From assembly GCA_014169315.1 (NCBI GenBank), contig AP022133.1, positions 4,533,032 through 4,597,031 of the forward strand: DNA of 64,000 nt, in the 5' to 3' direction. Origin of the DNA: Enterobacter cloacae. GTDB taxonomy: Bacteria > Pseudomonadota > Gammaproteobacteria > Enterobacterales > Enterobacteriaceae. Shown one piece after another: positions 22,242 through 33,504 of the stretch. Every line of letters begins with the position of its first letter. Position 1 is the first letter of the stretch. The notes beneath the pieces were generated by a model. That model searched no databases, was not told the origin of the DNA, and saw nothing but the letters and a program-made list of their open reading frames with translations. The position numbers and the translations under genes are program-made.

Positions 22242-23171
22242 TTACCCCTGCTGACTTAAGAATTCATCGATCTCTTTACGCCACGGAACGGAAGGCTGAG
22301 CACCTTTACGCGTAACCGCGATGGCCGCGGCAGCATGTGCGAAGCGAATGGCATCATCCATTCGCGCACCTTCCAGCAGCGCTGTCACCAGCGCACCGTT
22401 AAAGGTATCACCCGCCGCGATAGTATCAATCGCTTTCACCTTAAAGCCCGGCACGCGACGGCCTTCGCCATTCACGCTTGCCCACACACCACGGCTACCG
22501 AGCGTGATGATAACGGTTCCGATGCCTTTTTCATGCAGTGCATTCGCCGCACGCGCAGCATCGTCATCATTTTCAACACGAATCCCCGTCAGTTTTTCCG
22601 CTTCGGTTTCATTCGGGGTAATGATGTCCACCAGCGCCAGCAGCTCATCTGATAATACACGGGCAGGAGCCGGATTAAGTACGACAGTGGTATGATTTTC
22701 ATGCGCAATTTTTGCGGCAGCCAGAACGCTTTCGACTGGCGATTCCAGCTGCATCAGCAATGCTTCCGCATTCGCAATAATCTCACGCTGCACTTCAACA
22801 CGTTCAGTCGTCAACGCGGCGTTAGCGCCAGCATGAATACCGATGACATTCTCACCTTCTGCGTTGACGAAAATCAGCGCCACGCCGGTAGATTCCCCCG
22901 CCACCACGCTCACCGGCGCAATATCAATATTATCGCTGGCCAGCTGTTTACGTACGCGCTCACCGGTATCGTCATCACCCGTGCAGGCAATAAACGCGAT
23001 ATGCGCCCCGCTGCGTCCGGCGGCAACCGCCTGGTTTGCGCCTTTACCGCCGAAGGCCACCTGATATTGATTGCCGGTGACGGTTTCGCCCGGTGTCGGG
23101 AAAGATTCAAGGTTAAGAATGTGATCGGCATTGATGCTGCCAAGGACGACGAGGTTGCCTGCGGTTTTCAT
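22242..23171 (-). CDS. rbsK: Ribokinase
   Basis: Phosphorylates ribose at O5 with ATP, feeding the pentose phosphate pathway. The ATG at 23171 gives 309 aa (MKTAGNLVVLGSINADHIL), the E. coli length; a start at 23186 is possible but not conserved. PfkB-family motif 1 is GGKGANQAVAAGRSGA near residue 42, and motif 2 DTIAAGDTFNGALVTALL carries the catalytic Asp at about 255. It is cotranscribed with rbsB and rbsR. Confidence 0.98.
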   Translation of the reverse strand: MKTAGNLVVLGSINADHILNLESFPTPGETVTGNQYQVAFGGKGANQAVAAGRSGAHIAFIACTGDDDTGERVRKQLASDNIDIAPVSVVAGESTGVALIFVNAEGENVIGIHAGANAALTTERVEVQREIIANAEALLMQLESPVESVLAAAKIAHENHTTVVLNPAPARVLSDELLALVDIITPNETEAEKLTGIRVENDDDAARAANALHEKGIGTVIITLGSRGVWASVNGEGRRVPGFKVKAIDTIAAGDTFNGALVTALLEGARMDDAIRFAHAAAAIAVTRKGAQPSVPWRKEIDEFLSQQG

Positions 23172-23279
23172 GGTAGAGGAGTCCATCTGAGAGCGCCACC
23201 GGTGTTACCCGGTGGCGTATGCCACACTTTTCTTTATAGGGTGTCCCTCAGGCAGCCAGCGACTGCCTGAATCGCCTTT
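23172..23279 (-). ncRNA. Structured rbsB 3' region, possible RbsZ-type sRNA
   Basis: The 108 bases between rbsB and rbsK fold into two stable hairpins: TCAGGCAG/CTGCCTGA (23248-23270) and CGCCACC/GGTGGCG (23194-23217). In E. coli an sRNA called RbsZ is processed from the 3' end of rbsB mRNA and acts on RybB. The position fits, but I could not align the sequence from memory and neither hairpin has a strong T-run. It may only stabilise the upstream rbsDACB message. Confidence 0.35.
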
Positions 23280-24170
23280 TTACTGCTTGATGACCAGTTT
23301 CAGGTCAACTGGATATTTGGCCTGAACTTTTTCGCCCTTCAGCACTTTATCCGCAGTCTGGACGCCAGTTGCGCCAATCTGCTCAGGCAGCTGAGCGATG
23401 GTCGCAGCCAGTTTGCCATCATTTACTGCTTTTTCACCATCTGGCGTACCGTCAAATCCGACAACCATCACATCAGATTTACCCGCAGTCTGCAGAGCAC
23501 GCAGTGCGCCCAGCGCCATTTCATCGTTCTGTGCAAATACTGCCTGCACGTCAGGGTGTGCGGTCAGCAGGTTCTGCATAACGTTCAGACCTTTAGTACG
23601 GTCGAAGTCAGCAGGCTGGCTGGCCAGCACGTTAAATTTGTGCGCAGCAACAGCCTGCTGGAAGCCTTCGCCACGTTCACGGGCTGCAGACGTCCCTGCA
23701 ATACCCTGCAGTTCGATAACCTTCGCGCCTTCACCTGCTTTCTTCGCGATATAGTCACCCGCAATTTTACCGCCCAGCACGTTATCAGACGCGATATGGC
23801 TGACGACGTCGCCTTTAGAGGCCTGACGGTCCAGGGTGATCACCGGGATTTTTGCCTGGTTTGCCATCTTAACGGCGTTACCCACTGCGTCAGAATCGGT
23901 TGGGTTGATCAGCAGGATTTTGGTGCCACGAACGGTTAAGTCCTGAACGTTAGCCAGCTCTTTCGCCGGGTTGTTCTGGGAATCCAGCACCACCAGGTTG
24001 TAACCCAGCTTGTCCGCCTCTTTCTGTGCACCATCCTTCAGGGAGACGAAGAACGGGTTGTTCAGGGTAGAGATGACCAGCGCGATGGTGTCTTTTGCCA
24101 TTGCGTTAGCACTTACGGTTGCGCTCAGCGCGACAGCAGAAACCAGGGTAGCCAGTTTTTTCATGTTCAT
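23280..24170 (-). CDS. rbsB: Periplasmic D-ribose-binding protein RbsB
   Basis: The 296-aa receptor delivers ribose to RbsAC and also signals ribose chemotaxis through Trg. A signal peptide is evident ([20 protein letters not shown], cleaved after AMA before KDTIALV). The mature chain is a type I periplasmic fold with [35 protein letters not shown] and [14 protein letters not shown], all nearly identical to E. coli. It is high-copy within the operon, supported by the stable hairpins that follow it. Confidence 0.98.
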   Translation of the reverse strand: MNMKKLATLVSAVALSATVSANAMAKDTIALVISTLNNPFFVSLKDGAQKEADKLGYNLVVLDSQNNPAKELANVQDLTVRGTKILLINPTDSDAVGNAVKMANQAKIPVITLDRQASKGDVVSHIASDNVLGGKIAGDYIAKKAGEGAKVIELQGIAGTSAARERGEGFQQAVAAHKFNVLASQPADFDRTKGLNVMQNLLTAHPDVQAVFAQNDEMALGALRALQTAGKSDVMVVGFDGTPDGEKAVNDGKLAATIAQLPEQIGATGVQTADKVLKGEKVQAKYPVDLKLVIKQ

Positions 24171-24197
24171 ATCTAAGATGTCCTGTAGTGTCGTCAG

Positions 24198-25163
24198 TTA
24201 CTGTTTTTTGTTGTCTACCAGTACCGCCAGCAAAATCACCACCGCTTTAACGATCATCTGGTAATAGGAGGAAACACCTAACAAATTCAAACCATTATTC
24301 AGGAAACCGAGGATCAGTGCGCCGATCAAAGTCCCAACAATGCGACCTTTACCGCCCGCCAGACTCGTACCGCCCAGAACCACTGCCGCAATGGCATCCA
24401 GCTCATACCCCGTACCCGCCGTTGGCTGAGCAGAAGAGAGGCGCGCCACTTCGATGATGCCCGCCAGAGACGCCAGCAGGCCGCACAGGGAGTAAACGAT
24501 AATTTTGACTTTATTAACGCTGATACCAGACAGACGCGTTGCCGCTTCGTTACCACCCAGCGCATAGATATAACGGCCCAGACGGGTGTGGTGCAGCATG
24601 TACCACGCCGCCAGGAACACGATAGCCATGATCCAGACCGGCGTCGGAATACCCAGCGGGCGACCGATACCGAACCAGCCAAACAGATCGGCGTTATCCG
24701 TAAACCCGGTATTCACCGGGCTACCGTTGGTATAGACCATCGTCACACCGCGCAGCAACAGCATCATCACCAGCGTGGCAATGAACGCCTGAACACGACC
24801 TTTCGCCACAATCACACCGGTAACGGCACCAATAGCCGCGCCAGTTGTCAACGCAGCGGCAACAGCGACCAGCGCGTTGACTTCAATCCCTACAATTGAA
24901 GCGGCGATTGCACCGGTGAGCGCCAGCAGGGAACCGACGGACAGATCGATACCCGACGTCAAAATCACCAGCGTCATCCCGACCGCCATAATGGCGTTCA
25001 CGGAGGTCTGCTGAAGAATGTTGAACAGGTTATTCACGGTAAAAAAGTTCGGGCTCATGGTCGAGACAATCGCGATCAGCACCAGCAGGGCAATCAGCGA
25101 TTTTTGTTCCAGTAGCCATGCCTTGGTGAAATAACGGCGACCAGAAACAGCCTGGGTAGTCAT
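24198..25163 (-). CDS. rbsC: Ribose ABC transporter permease RbsC
   Basis: An inner-membrane permease of 321 aa, with about ten hydrophobic segments spread over the whole chain (for example LIALLVLIAIVSTMSPNFF at 22-40). It carries the family stretch AVGMTLVILTSGIDLSVGS and the LGGTSLAGGKG loop typical of sugar ABC permeases that meets RbsA. It forms a homodimer. It follows rbsA by four bases and precedes rbsB by 27. Confidence 0.98.
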   Translation of the reverse strand: MTTQAVSGRRYFTKAWLLEQKSLIALLVLIAIVSTMSPNFFTVNNLFNILQQTSVNAIMAVGMTLVILTSGIDLSVGSLLALTGAIAASIVGIEVNALVAVAAALTTGAAIGAVTGVIVAKGRVQAFIATLVMMLLLRGVTMVYTNGSPVNTGFTDNADLFGWFGIGRPLGIPTPVWIMAIVFLAAWYMLHHTRLGRYIYALGGNEAATRLSGISVNKVKIIVYSLCGLLASLAGIIEVARLSSAQPTAGTGYELDAIAAVVLGGTSLAGGKGRIVGTLIGALILGFLNNGLNLLGVSSYYQMIVKAVVILLAVLVDNKKQ

Positions 25164-25167
25164 CTTC

Positions 25168-26673
25168 TTACTCCTGATTCACGCGATTAAGCTTGCCCAC
25201 AGCGGCAGCCATCAGAACTTCCTGGGTGGCCTGCTCGCGAGTGAATTCACCGCCGAGATGCCCTTCATGCATGACGATAATACGATCGCTCATGCCTAAT
25301 ACTTCTGGCATCTCGGAAGAGACCAGAATGATGCTCAGACCGTCGGCCTTGAACTGGTTAATCAGCTGATAGATCTCTTTCTTCGCCCCCACGTCCACGC
25401 CGCGCGTTGGCTCATCAAGGATCAGCACTTTCGGACGCGTCATCAGCCCGCGAGCAATCGCGACTTTCTGCTGATTACCGCCGGACAACAGGCCAATAGC
25501 CTGCTCCATCGACGGAGTTTTGACGTTAAAGAGACGAATAAAATCACTGACCGCCTGCTGTTCGTCTTTGTGCTTCAGGCTGCCGCCACTGTGGCTGAAA
25601 TAGCGCAGTGCAGTAAGCGACATATTCTCTTTCACTGACATGCCCAGCACTAAGCCATCACGCTTGCGGTCTTCGGAAATATAGACGATGCCGTTTGCCA
25701 GACCATCTTGCGGAGAACGGGTAACCACTTCACGGCCATCGAGCGTCACATAACCGCTGGTGCGCGGCAGTGCGCCATACAGCACTTTCATCAGCTCGGT
25801 ACGCCCCGCGCCCATCAGGCCCGCCACGCCCAGAATTTCCCCCTGACGTAGCGTAAAGGTTACGTCGTTCACTCCCGGACCGCAGAGGTTGTCCACCTTC
25901 AGGCGGATCTCGCCAGGCTGCTTGTCCAGATGCGGGTACTGATCTTCGAGCTTACGTCCCACCATCATTTCGATAAGCGTATCTTCGGTCAGCGTTGCCA
26001 CTTCTCGCTCGGCAATAAATTGCCCGTCGCGGAAGACGGTCACGTCGTCGCAGATCTCGAAAATCTCTTTCATACGGTGAGAAATATAGACAATCCCACG
26101 TCCCTGCGCTTTCAGCTCGCGGATGACGCGGAAAAGGGATTCGGTTTCAGTATCGGTGAGCGCATCGGTTGGTTCATCCATGATGATGACCTTCGACTCG
26201 AAGCTCAGCACCTTGGCGATTTCCACCATTTGCTGATCGCCAATGGAAAGCTCGCCCACCAGACGGTCGCTCTTAAAGCGCAGGTTCAGCTTCACCAGCA
26301 ATTTGTCAGCTTCGGCATACATCGTTTTCCAGTCGATTTTACCAAACCGGTTAACGAACTCGCGGCCGAGGAAGATGTTCTCCGCAATGGTGAGTTGCGG
26401 GATCAGATTCAGTTCCTGGTGGATAATGCCGATACCCGCTTCCTGAGAGGATTTCGGGCCAGTGAACGTGGTCTCTTTACCCAACCACAGCAGTGAACCT
26501 GCGTCGCGCTGGTAGATACCGGTCAGCACTTTCATCATGGTGGATTTGCCCGCGCCGTTCTCACCCACCAGCGCCATAACGCGTCCTGGGTAAACGTTCA
26601 GCGCTGCACCGGAGAGGGCTTTTACGCCTGGGAACGATTTATCGATCCCTTTAAGTTGCAGTAATGCGTCCAT
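25168..26673 (-). CDS. rbsA: Ribose ABC transporter ATP-binding protein RbsA
   Basis: A fused double ATPase of 501 aa from the ATG at 26673 ([17 protein letters not shown]); the frame extends upstream into rbsD but that part is not conserved. The first half has Walker [12 protein letters not shown], the variant signature [13 protein letters not shown] and Walker [10 protein letters not shown]. The second has a degenerate Walker [13 protein letters not shown], the signature [14 protein letters not shown] and [14 protein letters not shown]. This asymmetry is normal for sugar ATPases of this family. It starts eight bases after rbsD. Confidence 0.98.
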   Translation of the reverse strand: MDALLQLKGIDKSFPGVKALSGAALNVYPGRVMALVGENGAGKSTMMKVLTGIYQRDAGSLLWLGKETTFTGPKSSQEAGIGIIHQELNLIPQLTIAENIFLGREFVNRFGKIDWKTMYAEADKLLVKLNLRFKSDRLVGELSIGDQQMVEIAKVLSFESKVIIMDEPTDALTDTETESLFRVIRELKAQGRGIVYISHRMKEIFEICDDVTVFRDGQFIAEREVATLTEDTLIEMMVGRKLEDQYPHLDKQPGEIRLKVDNLCGPGVNDVTFTLRQGEILGVAGLMGAGRTELMKVLYGALPRTSGYVTLDGREVVTRSPQDGLANGIVYISEDRKRDGLVLGMSVKENMSLTALRYFSHSGGSLKHKDEQQAVSDFIRLFNVKTPSMEQAIGLLSGGNQQKVAIARGLMTRPKVLILDEPTRGVDVGAKKEIYQLINQFKADGLSIILVSSEMPEVLGMSDRIIVMHEGHLGGEFTREQATQEVLMAAAVGKLNRVNQE

Positions 26674-26680
26674 GATGGCC

Positions 26681-27100
26681 TCAGAAGGTGACGCCAGCAC
26701 AGAGAATAATATTCGCATACGGGGAACACTCCCCGCTGCGAATCACCGCCTGACTGTCTGCGGTTTGTTGTTTGAACTGCTCGTGCGTTGTGTAACGAAT
26801 TTCTATGGTGTTTCCCTGGTGTTGTTGCAGTTGCTCAATGTGGCTGAGCAACGTTTCGTGGAGTTGCGGATTCTGTTGTTTGATTTCCGCCGCGAGAATG
26901 GCCGCCTCAACCTGCATCTCCGCAGTCACCACATCCAGTACCTGCATGAACGAGGGTACGCCCTGCGTTAACGCCATATCAATACGGGTTGTGCTGTGCG
27001 GAACCGGTAAGCCTGCATCGCAAACTACCAGCGTATCGGTATGCCCAAGACGGGAAATAACCGATGAGATTTCTGAGTTGAGTACAGTGCCTTTCTTCAT
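26681..27100 (-). CDS. rbsD: D-ribose pyranase RbsD
   Basis: RbsD interconverts beta-pyranose and beta-furanose ribose so that RbsK can act. It has 139 aa, the E. coli length, starting [20 protein letters not shown]; the catalytic His20 is in RLGHTD and the substrate loop GLPVP follows. It is the first gene of the rbsDACBKR operon, with the ribose operator 13 bases upstream of its start codon. Confidence 0.97.
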   Translation of the reverse strand: MKKGTVLNSEISSVISRLGHTDTLVVCDAGLPVPHSTTRIDMALTQGVPSFMQVLDVVTAEMQVEAAILAAEIKQQNPQLHETLLSHIEQLQQHQGNTIEIRYTTHEQFKQQTADSQAVIRSGECSPYANIILCAGVTF

Positions 27101-27113
27101 TTTCTTGCTCCAC

Positions 27114-27131
27114 TAGCGAAACGTTTCGCTA
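27114..27131. promoter_or_regulatory. RbsR operator 1, perfect palindrome
   Basis: TAGCGAAACGTTTCGCTA is an 18-base perfect palindrome just upstream of rbsD. It contains the AGCGAAACGTTTCGCT core of the E. coli rbs operator and the central CG of LacI-family sites. Confidence 0.93.
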
Positions 27132-27195
27132 AAATCAGTTTAGTCTCAAGAGTGTTCAGAAAACCACCGTGACGTAACAGATTTGTGATCAGCGT

Positions 27196-27207
27196 CGAAA
27201 CGTTTCG
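27196..27207. promoter_or_regulatory. Second RbsR-like operator
   Basis: CGAAACGTTTCG repeats the core of operator 1 with its centre 79 bases upstream. The right flank (GCTA) matches operator 1 but the left (GCGT) does not. Two sites would allow a looped repressor complex. TTTGTGATCAGC just before it resembles half of a CRP site. Confidence 0.7.
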
Positions 27208-27236
27208 CTAAGTGAAATATTGAGGGAGATAAATGC

Positions 27237-27266
27237 AAAACGGTAACCCTCTGGTTACCGTTTTTT
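27237..27266. terminator. Hairpin between rbs promoter and kup
   Basis: CGGTAACC and GGTTACCG (27241-27260) pair around CTCT and are flanked by A-run and T-run (AAAA..TTTTTT), so it can act in either direction. Kup reads leftward into it, making it the likely kup terminator that insulates the rbs promoter. Confidence 0.8.
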
Positions 27267-27273
27267 ATGTTTG

Positions 27274-27314
27274 CGCCCTCTCCTTGCGGGAGAGGGTTAG
27301 GGTGAGGGCACCAG
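27274..27314. repeat. GGGAGAGGG-type dispersed repeat, copy 1
   Basis: GCCCTCTCCTTGCGGGAGAG is followed by GGTTAGGGTGAGGGCACCAG. The first half is a hairpin (CCCTCTCC/GGGAGAGGG). Similar units occur at 46660-46750 and 55914-55954, each just beyond a gene end. Confidence 0.8.
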
Positions 27315-27327
27315 ACCGCAGAGGAGA

Positions 27328-29196
27328 TTAAATCTCGACCTGCGTCCCCAGCTCAATCACACGGTTAGGCGGGATCTCAAACTGGTCAGGTGCGCGCAGG
27401 GCGTTACGCTGCAGAATAAGGTATAGCTTGCCACGCAGACGCAGATACCACGGACGCTTGCCCATAATCAGCGACTCGTGTGACATGAAGAACGATGTCT
27501 CCATCATGCGACAGCTCAGCCCTTCCAGACCACAGCGATGGAACACCTCTTCCACGTTTGGTGTTTCACGCCAGCCGTAGCTTGCCACCACGCGCCAGAA
27601 GGTCGGTGACAGTTGCTCAATCTGTACGCGGCGTACGTTGTGAACATACGGGGCATCTTCAGTGCGCAGCGTCAGCAGGATCACGCGTTCGTGCAGCACC
27701 TTATTGTGCTTGAGGTTATGCATCAGCGCGAACGGGATCACGTTCAGCGCACGAGACATATACACCGCGGTACCCGGTACACGAACTGGCGGGGATTTCT
27801 CCAGCGAAGCAATCATCGCATCCAGAGAATTACCGTGTTCATGTATGCGACGCAACAGGCGGAAACGCTCGCTCTTCCATGTCGTCATCACAATGAACAT
27901 CACCAGACCCAGCGTGAGCGGCAGCCAGCCACCGGAGACAATCTTGTCGAGGTTCGCAGAGAACAGCGGCACGTCGATACACAGGAAACCTGTCAGAATC
28001 ACCCCCACAAGGAGTTTATTCCAGTGCCAGTTTCGGTGTGCCACCGTGGCAGAGAGAATCGACGTCAGCACCATCGTACCGGTTACAGCAATACCGTAGG
28101 CTGCAGCCAGATTACTGGAGTGCTCAAAGCTAACGATAACGATAACAACCGAAAAATAGAGCAACCAGTTAATGAACGGGATGTAAATCTGACCCGACTC
28201 CATTTCCGATGTATGGATGATGCGCATTGGGGAGAGATAACCCAAACGCACGGCCTGACGCGTCAGGGAGAACACGCCAGAAATCACCGCCTGAGAGGCA
28301 ATCACTGTCGCCAGGGTGGCGAGGATCAACATAGGTACCAGCGCCCAGTCCGGGGCCAGCAGGAAGAACGGGTTCTTAATCGCTTCCGGATTATCGAGCA
28401 GCAGTGCGCCCTGGCCGAAGTAGTTCAGCACCAGCGACGGTAACACCACAACAAACCATGCCACACGGATAGGCAGTTTCCCGAAGTGCCCCATATCAGC
28501 ATACAGCGCTTCAACACCGGTGATGGACAGCACGACCGCCCCCAGCGCCACAAAGGAAACCACTTTGTATTCCAGGAAGAAGTGCACCGCCCAGTATGGG
28601 TTCAGCGCCTGCAGCACTTCCGGGTTGGCAATAATGCTGCGCAAGCCCAGCGCCGCGAGAACCAGGAACCAGGCAAACATAATCGGGGCGAACAGTTTCC
28701 CTACCAGCCCGGTACCGTGTTTCTGGATTATAAACAGCAACGTCAGAACAATGATGGCCAGCGGGACAACCCACGTATCGAGCTGCGGCGCGATAATCTC
28801 AAGCCCCTCTATCGCCGAGAGAACCGAGATCGCGGGCGTGATCACCACTTCCCCATAGAAGAAACTGCCGCCAATCAGGCCGATGATAACCAGTACCGAC
28901 GTCATTCTGGCGGACGTATTGCGCCCGGCAAGCGACATCAGCGTCAGTATCCCCCCTTCACCCGCGTTATCTGCACGCATCACGAAGGACAGGTATTTTA
29001 CAGACACGACCAGGACCAACAGCCAGAAGATCAGTGACAGGAAGCCAAACACGGCATCACGTTCAACACCAAAACCAAACTGACCGGACAGACATTCACG
29101 AAGCGTATAAAGTGGGCTGGTGCCGATATCACCGTAGACAACCCCGATCGCCGCAAGCGTTATTGCGGGTAATGATTGTTTATTATCAGTGCTCAT
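27328..29196 (-). CDS. kup: Low-affinity potassium transporter Kup (TrkD)
   Basis: A 622-aa KUP/HAK-family K+:H+ symporter. About twelve membrane segments fill residues 10-450, starting with the signature [19 protein letters not shown] stretch ([20 protein letters not shown]). A cytoplasmic tail of about 170 residues follows. It is the main K+ system of acid- or osmotically stressed E. coli and also carries Cs+. It is divergent from ravA with a 222-base gap. Confidence 0.98.
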   Translation of the reverse strand: MSTDNKQSLPAITLAAIGVVYGDIGTSPLYTLRECLSGQFGFGVERDAVFGFLSLIFWLLVLVVSVKYLSFVMRADNAGEGGILTLMSLAGRNTSARMTSVLVIIGLIGGSFFYGEVVITPAISVLSAIEGLEIIAPQLDTWVVPLAIIVLTLLFIIQKHGTGLVGKLFAPIMFAWFLVLAALGLRSIIANPEVLQALNPYWAVHFFLEYKVVSFVALGAVVLSITGVEALYADMGHFGKLPIRVAWFVVVLPSLVLNYFGQGALLLDNPEAIKNPFFLLAPDWALVPMLILATLATVIASQAVISGVFSLTRQAVRLGYLSPMRIIHTSEMESGQIYIPFINWLLYFSVVIVIVSFEHSSNLAAAYGIAVTGTMVLTSILSATVAHRNWHWNKLLVGVILTGFLCIDVPLFSANLDKIVSGGWLPLTLGLVMFIVMTTWKSERFRLLRRIHEHGNSLDAMIASLEKSPPVRVPGTAVYMSRALNVIPFALMHNLKHNKVLHERVILLTLRTEDAPYVHNVRRVQIEQLSPTFWRVVASYGWRETPNVEEVFHRCGLEGLSCRMMETSFFMSHESLIMGKRPWYLRLRGKLYLILQRNALRAPDQFEIPPNRVIELGTQVEI

Positions 29197-29418
29197 AGAC
29201 TAGTCTTTTCGTTTAAATAACAAATGTGTGCTTAGTCCCTTGGCCCACAAAAAGCGCACAGTATGCACGATTCACTGCAAAATCGTACCCCTAAATGCAA
29301 CCGCATTAATGTAGCGCAAAGAAAATTGCGCCGCACTTCAGTCTATTACCAGCCCTGACTGAAACGTCTATACTCGCTTCAATTGGCCGCCACGACGGCG
29401 AAAGGATGCAAAACTATT

Positions 29419-30915
29419 ATGGCTCACTCACATTTATTAGCAGAAAGAATTTCCCGTCTCAGCGGGGCGCTGGAGAAAGGTCTTTTCGAGCGTAGCCACG
29501 CCATCCGCCTCTGTTTACTGGCGGCACTGAGCGGCGAAAGCGTATTTTTACTCGGCCCCCCAGGCATTGCTAAAAGCCTGATTGCCCGTCGGCTGAAGTT
29601 TGCTTTTCAGAATGCACGCGCCTTCGAATACCTGATGACCCGGTTTTCCACCCCCGAAGAAGTTTTCGGTCCGCTTTCCATACAGGCGCTGAAAGATGAG
29701 GGACGCTATCAGCGTCTGACGGAGGGTTATCTCCCGGAAGCGGAAATCGTTTTTCTTGATGAGATCTGGAAAGCTGGCCCGGCCATACTGAACACGCTGC
29801 TCACGGCGATTAACGAACGTCGGTTTCGCAATGGCGCAAGCGAAGAGAAAATCCCGATGCGCCTGTTGGTGGCGGCATCAAACGAACTGCCTGAAGCTGA
29901 CAGCAGCCTGGAAGCACTGTATGACCGTATGTTGATCCGCCTGTGGTTAGACAAAGTGCAGGACAAAGCGAACTTCCGCTCCATGCTGGTAAGCCAGCAG
30001 GATGAGAATGAAAACCCGGTATCCGCTTCACTACAGGTAACGGATGAGGAGTATCACCAATGGCAGCAGGATATTGGCAAAATCAAACTGCCTGATGTCG
30101 TTTTTGAGCTGATTTTCATGCTGCGCCAGCAGCTTGATTTACTGCCCTCTGCACCGTATGTCTCCGACCGACGCTGGAAAAAAGCGATCCGCCTGCTGCA
30201 GGCAAGCGCCTTATTCAGCGGGCGTGATGCAGTTGCACCTATAGATCTGATCCTGTTGAAAGACTGTCTCTGGCACGATGCAGAAGGTATGAATCTGATG
30301 CAGCAGCAGCTTGAAATATTGATGACCGGACACGCCTGGGGCCAGCAGTCGATGCTCAACCAGCTCGGAGCGATTGCCCAACGACGCATCCAGCTTCAGC
30401 AACAGCAAAGTGATAAAACGGCGCTGAAAGTGAACCGTCTTGGCGGTATGTTTGCCCGTAAACCACACTATGAGCTACCTGCCGGGCTGACGAGCACGAC
30501 GCTTACGCTATTGCTCCAGCAACCGCTTAAACTTCATGACATGCAGGTGGTTCACGTTACGATTGAGCGCGAGGCGCTGGCGCAATGGCTCGATAAGAGC
30601 GGTGAGATCCGTGGCAAGCTCAACGGCATCGGTTTTGCACAGCCGCTCAATATGGAAGTGGATAGCAGCCAGCATCTGGTGATCCGCGATGTGAGCCTGC
30701 AGGGATCGCGTCTTGCTTTACCCGGAACAACCTCCGATAGCGTACCAGAAGAGATCAAACAGCAGCTGGAAGCGCTGGATACCGAATGGCACCAGCAGCA
30801 CACGCGCTTCAGTGAACAGCAAAAATGCCTCTTTATTCATAGCGACTGGTTAGGTCGTATCGAATCCAGCCTGCAGGATGTCAGCGCGCAGATCAAACAG
30901 GCGCGTCAATGCTAA
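29419..30915 (+). CDS. ravA: MoxR-type AAA+ ATPase RavA
   Basis: RavA works with ViaA as a chaperone-like pair, binds lysine decarboxylase LdcI, and modulates respiratory complexes and aminoglycoside sensitivity. The ATG at 29419 gives 498 aa, the E. coli length; the frame opens 12 codons earlier without conservation. Walker A is [13 protein letters not shown] near residue 42, Walker B is [10 protein letters not shown], sensor 1 is [12 protein letters not shown], and the sensor 2 region [10 protein letters not shown] closes the AAA+ part at about 300. A LARA domain follows. It overlaps viaA by seven bases. Confidence 0.97.
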   Translation: MAHSHLLAERISRLSGALEKGLFERSHAIRLCLLAALSGESVFLLGPPGIAKSLIARRLKFAFQNARAFEYLMTRFSTPEEVFGPLSIQALKDEGRYQRLTEGYLPEAEIVFLDEIWKAGPAILNTLLTAINERRFRNGASEEKIPMRLLVAASNELPEADSSLEALYDRMLIRLWLDKVQDKANFRSMLVSQQDENENPVSASLQVTDEEYHQWQQDIGKIKLPDVVFELIFMLRQQLDLLPSAPYVSDRRWKKAIRLLQASALFSGRDAVAPIDLILLKDCLWHDAEGMNLMQQQLEILMTGHAWGQQSMLNQLGAIAQRRIQLQQQQSDKTALKVNRLGGMFARKPHYELPAGLTSTTLTLLLQQPLKLHDMQVVHVTIEREALAQWLDKSGEIRGKLNGIGFAQPLNMEVDSSQHLVIRDVSLQGSRLALPGTTSDSVPEEIKQQLEALDTEWHQQHTRFSEQQKCLFIHSDWLGRIESSLQDVSAQIKQARQC

Positions 30916-32360
30916 CGCTGGACACACTTAACGTCATGCTGGCGGTCAGTGAAGAAGGGCTGATCGAAGAGGTGGTGATTACGCTGCTGGCTTCGCCACA
31001 GCTGGCGGCCTTCTTTGAAAAATTCCCAAAGCTCAAAAAGGCGATGACCGACGATCTCCCGCGCTGGCGCGATAATCTTCGACAGCGATTCAAAGAGACC
31101 GAAGTCCCGCCGGAGCTGACGGAAGAGGTCGCTTGCTATCAACAGTGCCAGCGGCTTTCGACGCCGCAGTTTATCGTCCAGCTTCCCCAAACGCTGACGT
31201 TGCTCGATAAAGTACACTCTCCCTTTGCCAGCCAGGCCCGGACACTGGTCACGGATAACGCCACCTTTACCCCGGCACTGCATACCCTGTTTTTACAGCG
31301 CTGGCGGCTCAGCCTGGTCGTTCAGGCCACCACCCTCAACCAGCAGCTACTGGATGAAGAACGCGAGCAACTGCTCAGCGAAGTACAGGAACGCATGACG
31401 CTGAGTGGTCAGCTGGAACAGGTGTTGGTGGAAAATGAAAACGCGGCCGGGCGTCTCTGGGATATGAGCGCCGGGCAGTTACGGCGCGGTGACTACCAGT
31501 TGATCGTTAAGTACGGCGACTTTCTGGCGCAGCAGCCGGAACTCATGAAACTTGCGGAGCAGCTTGGTCGTTCAAGGGAGGCAAAGTCCGTTCCAAAGAA
31601 AGATGCCCCAATGGAAACCTTCCGCACCCTGGTTCGTGAGCCAGCAACCGTACCGGAACAGGTAGATGGCTTACAGCAAAGTAATGACATTTTACGTCTG
31701 TTGCCCACCGAACTGAGCACGCTGGGGATGACCGAGCTGGAATATGAATTTTACCGTCGGCTGGTAGAAAAACAGCTCCTGACCTATCGTCTGCACGGTG
31801 AAGCCTGGCGCGAGAAGATCAGCCAACGTCCTGTCATCCATCAGGATTTTGATGAACAGCCTCGCGGGCCTTTTATTGTTTGCGTGGATACATCCGGTTC
31901 GATGGGCGGTTTTAATGAACAATGTGCAAAAGCATTCTGCCTGGCTCTGATGCGCGTGGCGCTCGCAGACCGACGTCGATGCTTCATCATGCTGTTTTCC
32001 AGCGAGGTGGTGAGCTACGAACTGACGAGCCAGCAGGGTATCGAGCAGGCGATCCGCTTTTTAAGCCAGCGTTTTCGTGGCGGTACCGATTTGGCCAGCT
32101 GTTTTCGTAGCATTGTCGAACGTATGCAGGGCGGAGACTGGTACGACGCTGACGCGGTGGTGATTTCCGATTTTATTGCTCAGCGACTGCCGGATGACGT
32201 GGTCAATAAAGTGAAGGAGTTACAGCGAGTGCATCATCACCGTTTTCATGCCGTGGCGATGTCAGCGCATGGAAAACCCGGCATCATGCGCATCTTCGAT
32301 CATATCTGGCGCTTTGATACCGGGTTGCGTAGCCGCCTGCTAAGACGCTGGCGGCATTAA
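30909..32360 (+). CDS. viaA: VWA-domain protein ViaA
   Basis: The 483-aa partner of RavA. Its C-terminal von Willebrand A domain has an intact MIDAS metal site DTSGSMGG at about residue 327 and [10 protein letters not shown] further on; the N-terminal half is helical. Its start lies inside the ravA 3' end, giving coupled translation. Its TAA is immediately adjacent to the stop codon of convergent asnA, with no base between. Confidence 0.97.
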   Translation: MLTLDTLNVMLAVSEEGLIEEVVITLLASPQLAAFFEKFPKLKKAMTDDLPRWRDNLRQRFKETEVPPELTEEVACYQQCQRLSTPQFIVQLPQTLTLLDKVHSPFASQARTLVTDNATFTPALHTLFLQRWRLSLVVQATTLNQQLLDEEREQLLSEVQERMTLSGQLEQVLVENENAAGRLWDMSAGQLRRGDYQLIVKYGDFLAQQPELMKLAEQLGRSREAKSVPKKDAPMETFRTLVREPATVPEQVDGLQQSNDILRLLPTELSTLGMTELEYEFYRRLVEKQLLTYRLHGEAWREKISQRPVIHQDFDEQPRGPFIVCVDTSGSMGGFNEQCAKAFCLALMRVALADRRRCFIMLFSSEVVSYELTSQQGIEQAIRFLSQRFRGGTDLASCFRSIVERMQGGDWYDADAVVISDFIAQRLPDDVVNKVKELQRVHHHRFHAVAMSAHGKPGIMRIFDHIWRFDTGLRSRLLRRWRH

Positions 32361-33353
32361 TTAAAGAAGGGAACCCACGCTTTCACGTACCTGCTGTGGC
32401 CAGACACCACATTGTACCTGACCAATATGGGAGAGTTGCAGCAATAACATGGTCAGACGGGACTGGCCAATACCGCCGCCAATGGTCTGGGGCATTTCAC
32501 CGCGCAATAGCGCCTGGTGCCACTCCAGCTGCAGACGCTCTTCATCACCGGTGACCGCCAGCTGACGCTTCAGTGCATCAGCATCCACGCGGATCCCCAT
32601 AGAAGAAAGTTCAAACGCATCTTCCAGCACCGGGTTCCAGACCAGAATATCACCGTTCAGACCCGCGAATTCACTTTCGCCCACCGTGCTCCAGTCATCA
32701 TAATCCGGCGCGCGAACATCGTGACGTTTACCGTCAGAGAGCTTGCCGCCAATCCCTATCAGGAACACAGCACCCAGCTCTTTGGCTATCGCCCGTTCAC
32801 GACCTTTGGCATCCAGATCCGGGAAGCGGGTCAGCAGATCCTGACTGTGAACAAAGTGGATCGATTCCGGCAGGAACGGTGCCAGGCCAAACTCTTTGCT
32901 CACTGCTGATTCGGTGGCTTTGATCCCGGCGTAGATCGCCTCAACGGTAGATTTCAAGGTACCTACGTGGCGCTCGCCATCCCCCATCACGCGCTCCCAG
33001 TCCCACTGGTCAACGTAGACAGAATGAATCGCTGACAGGCGGTCTTCATCGGGGCGAAGGGCTTTCATGTGCGTGTACAGCCCTTCGCCTGCGCTGAAGT
33101 CGTGTTGCCCCAGGGTTTGACGCTTCCATTTCGCCAGTGAATGAACCACTTCGAACTGAGCGTCTGGCAGTGTTTTCACTTTCACCTGTACCGCTTTTTC
33201 GCATCCGGACAAGTTATCCTGCGTCCCGTCCCCCACGCGGCTAAGAATCGGAGCCTGAACTTCAATCAGGCCAAGCTTATCTTCCAGCTGGCGGGAAAAA
33301 TGGGATTTAACGAAACTGATCTGGCGTTGTTTTGCGATGTAAGCGGTTTTCAT
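32361..33353 (-). CDS. asnA: Aspartate--ammonia ligase (asparagine synthetase A)
   Basis: Makes asparagine from aspartate, ammonia and ATP. It has 330 aa, the E. coli length, starting [20 protein letters not shown]. It is related in fold to class II aminoacyl-tRNA synthetases; the C-terminal arginine motif [14 protein letters not shown] contacts ATP. It is divergent from its activator asnC across 151 bases, where AsnC would bind. Its 3' end abuts viaA with no spacer. Confidence 0.98.
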   Translation of the reverse strand: MKTAYIAKQRQISFVKSHFSRQLEDKLGLIEVQAPILSRVGDGTQDNLSGCEKAVQVKVKTLPDAQFEVVHSLAKWKRQTLGQHDFSAGEGLYTHMKALRPDEDRLSAIHSVYVDQWDWERVMGDGERHVGTLKSTVEAIYAGIKATESAVSKEFGLAPFLPESIHFVHSQDLLTRFPDLDAKGRERAIAKELGAVFLIGIGGKLSDGKRHDVRAPDYDDWSTVGESEFAGLNGDILVWNPVLEDAFELSSMGIRVDADALKRQLAVTGDEERLQLEWHQALLRGEMPQTIGGGIGQSRLTMLLLQLSHIGQVQCGVWPQQVRESVGSLL

Positions 33354-33504
33354 TATTTATACTCCTGCGTCCTGTTGGTATTGATTAAGCAACAAAAATG
33401 GCACTCAATTCAATAATCAAACAACAAAAAGCCACCTTCACTTTTGATTCATTAAAATGTAGCGCTAGAATAGAGAGATTCATTAATCTTCATAAGAAAA
33501 ACAT

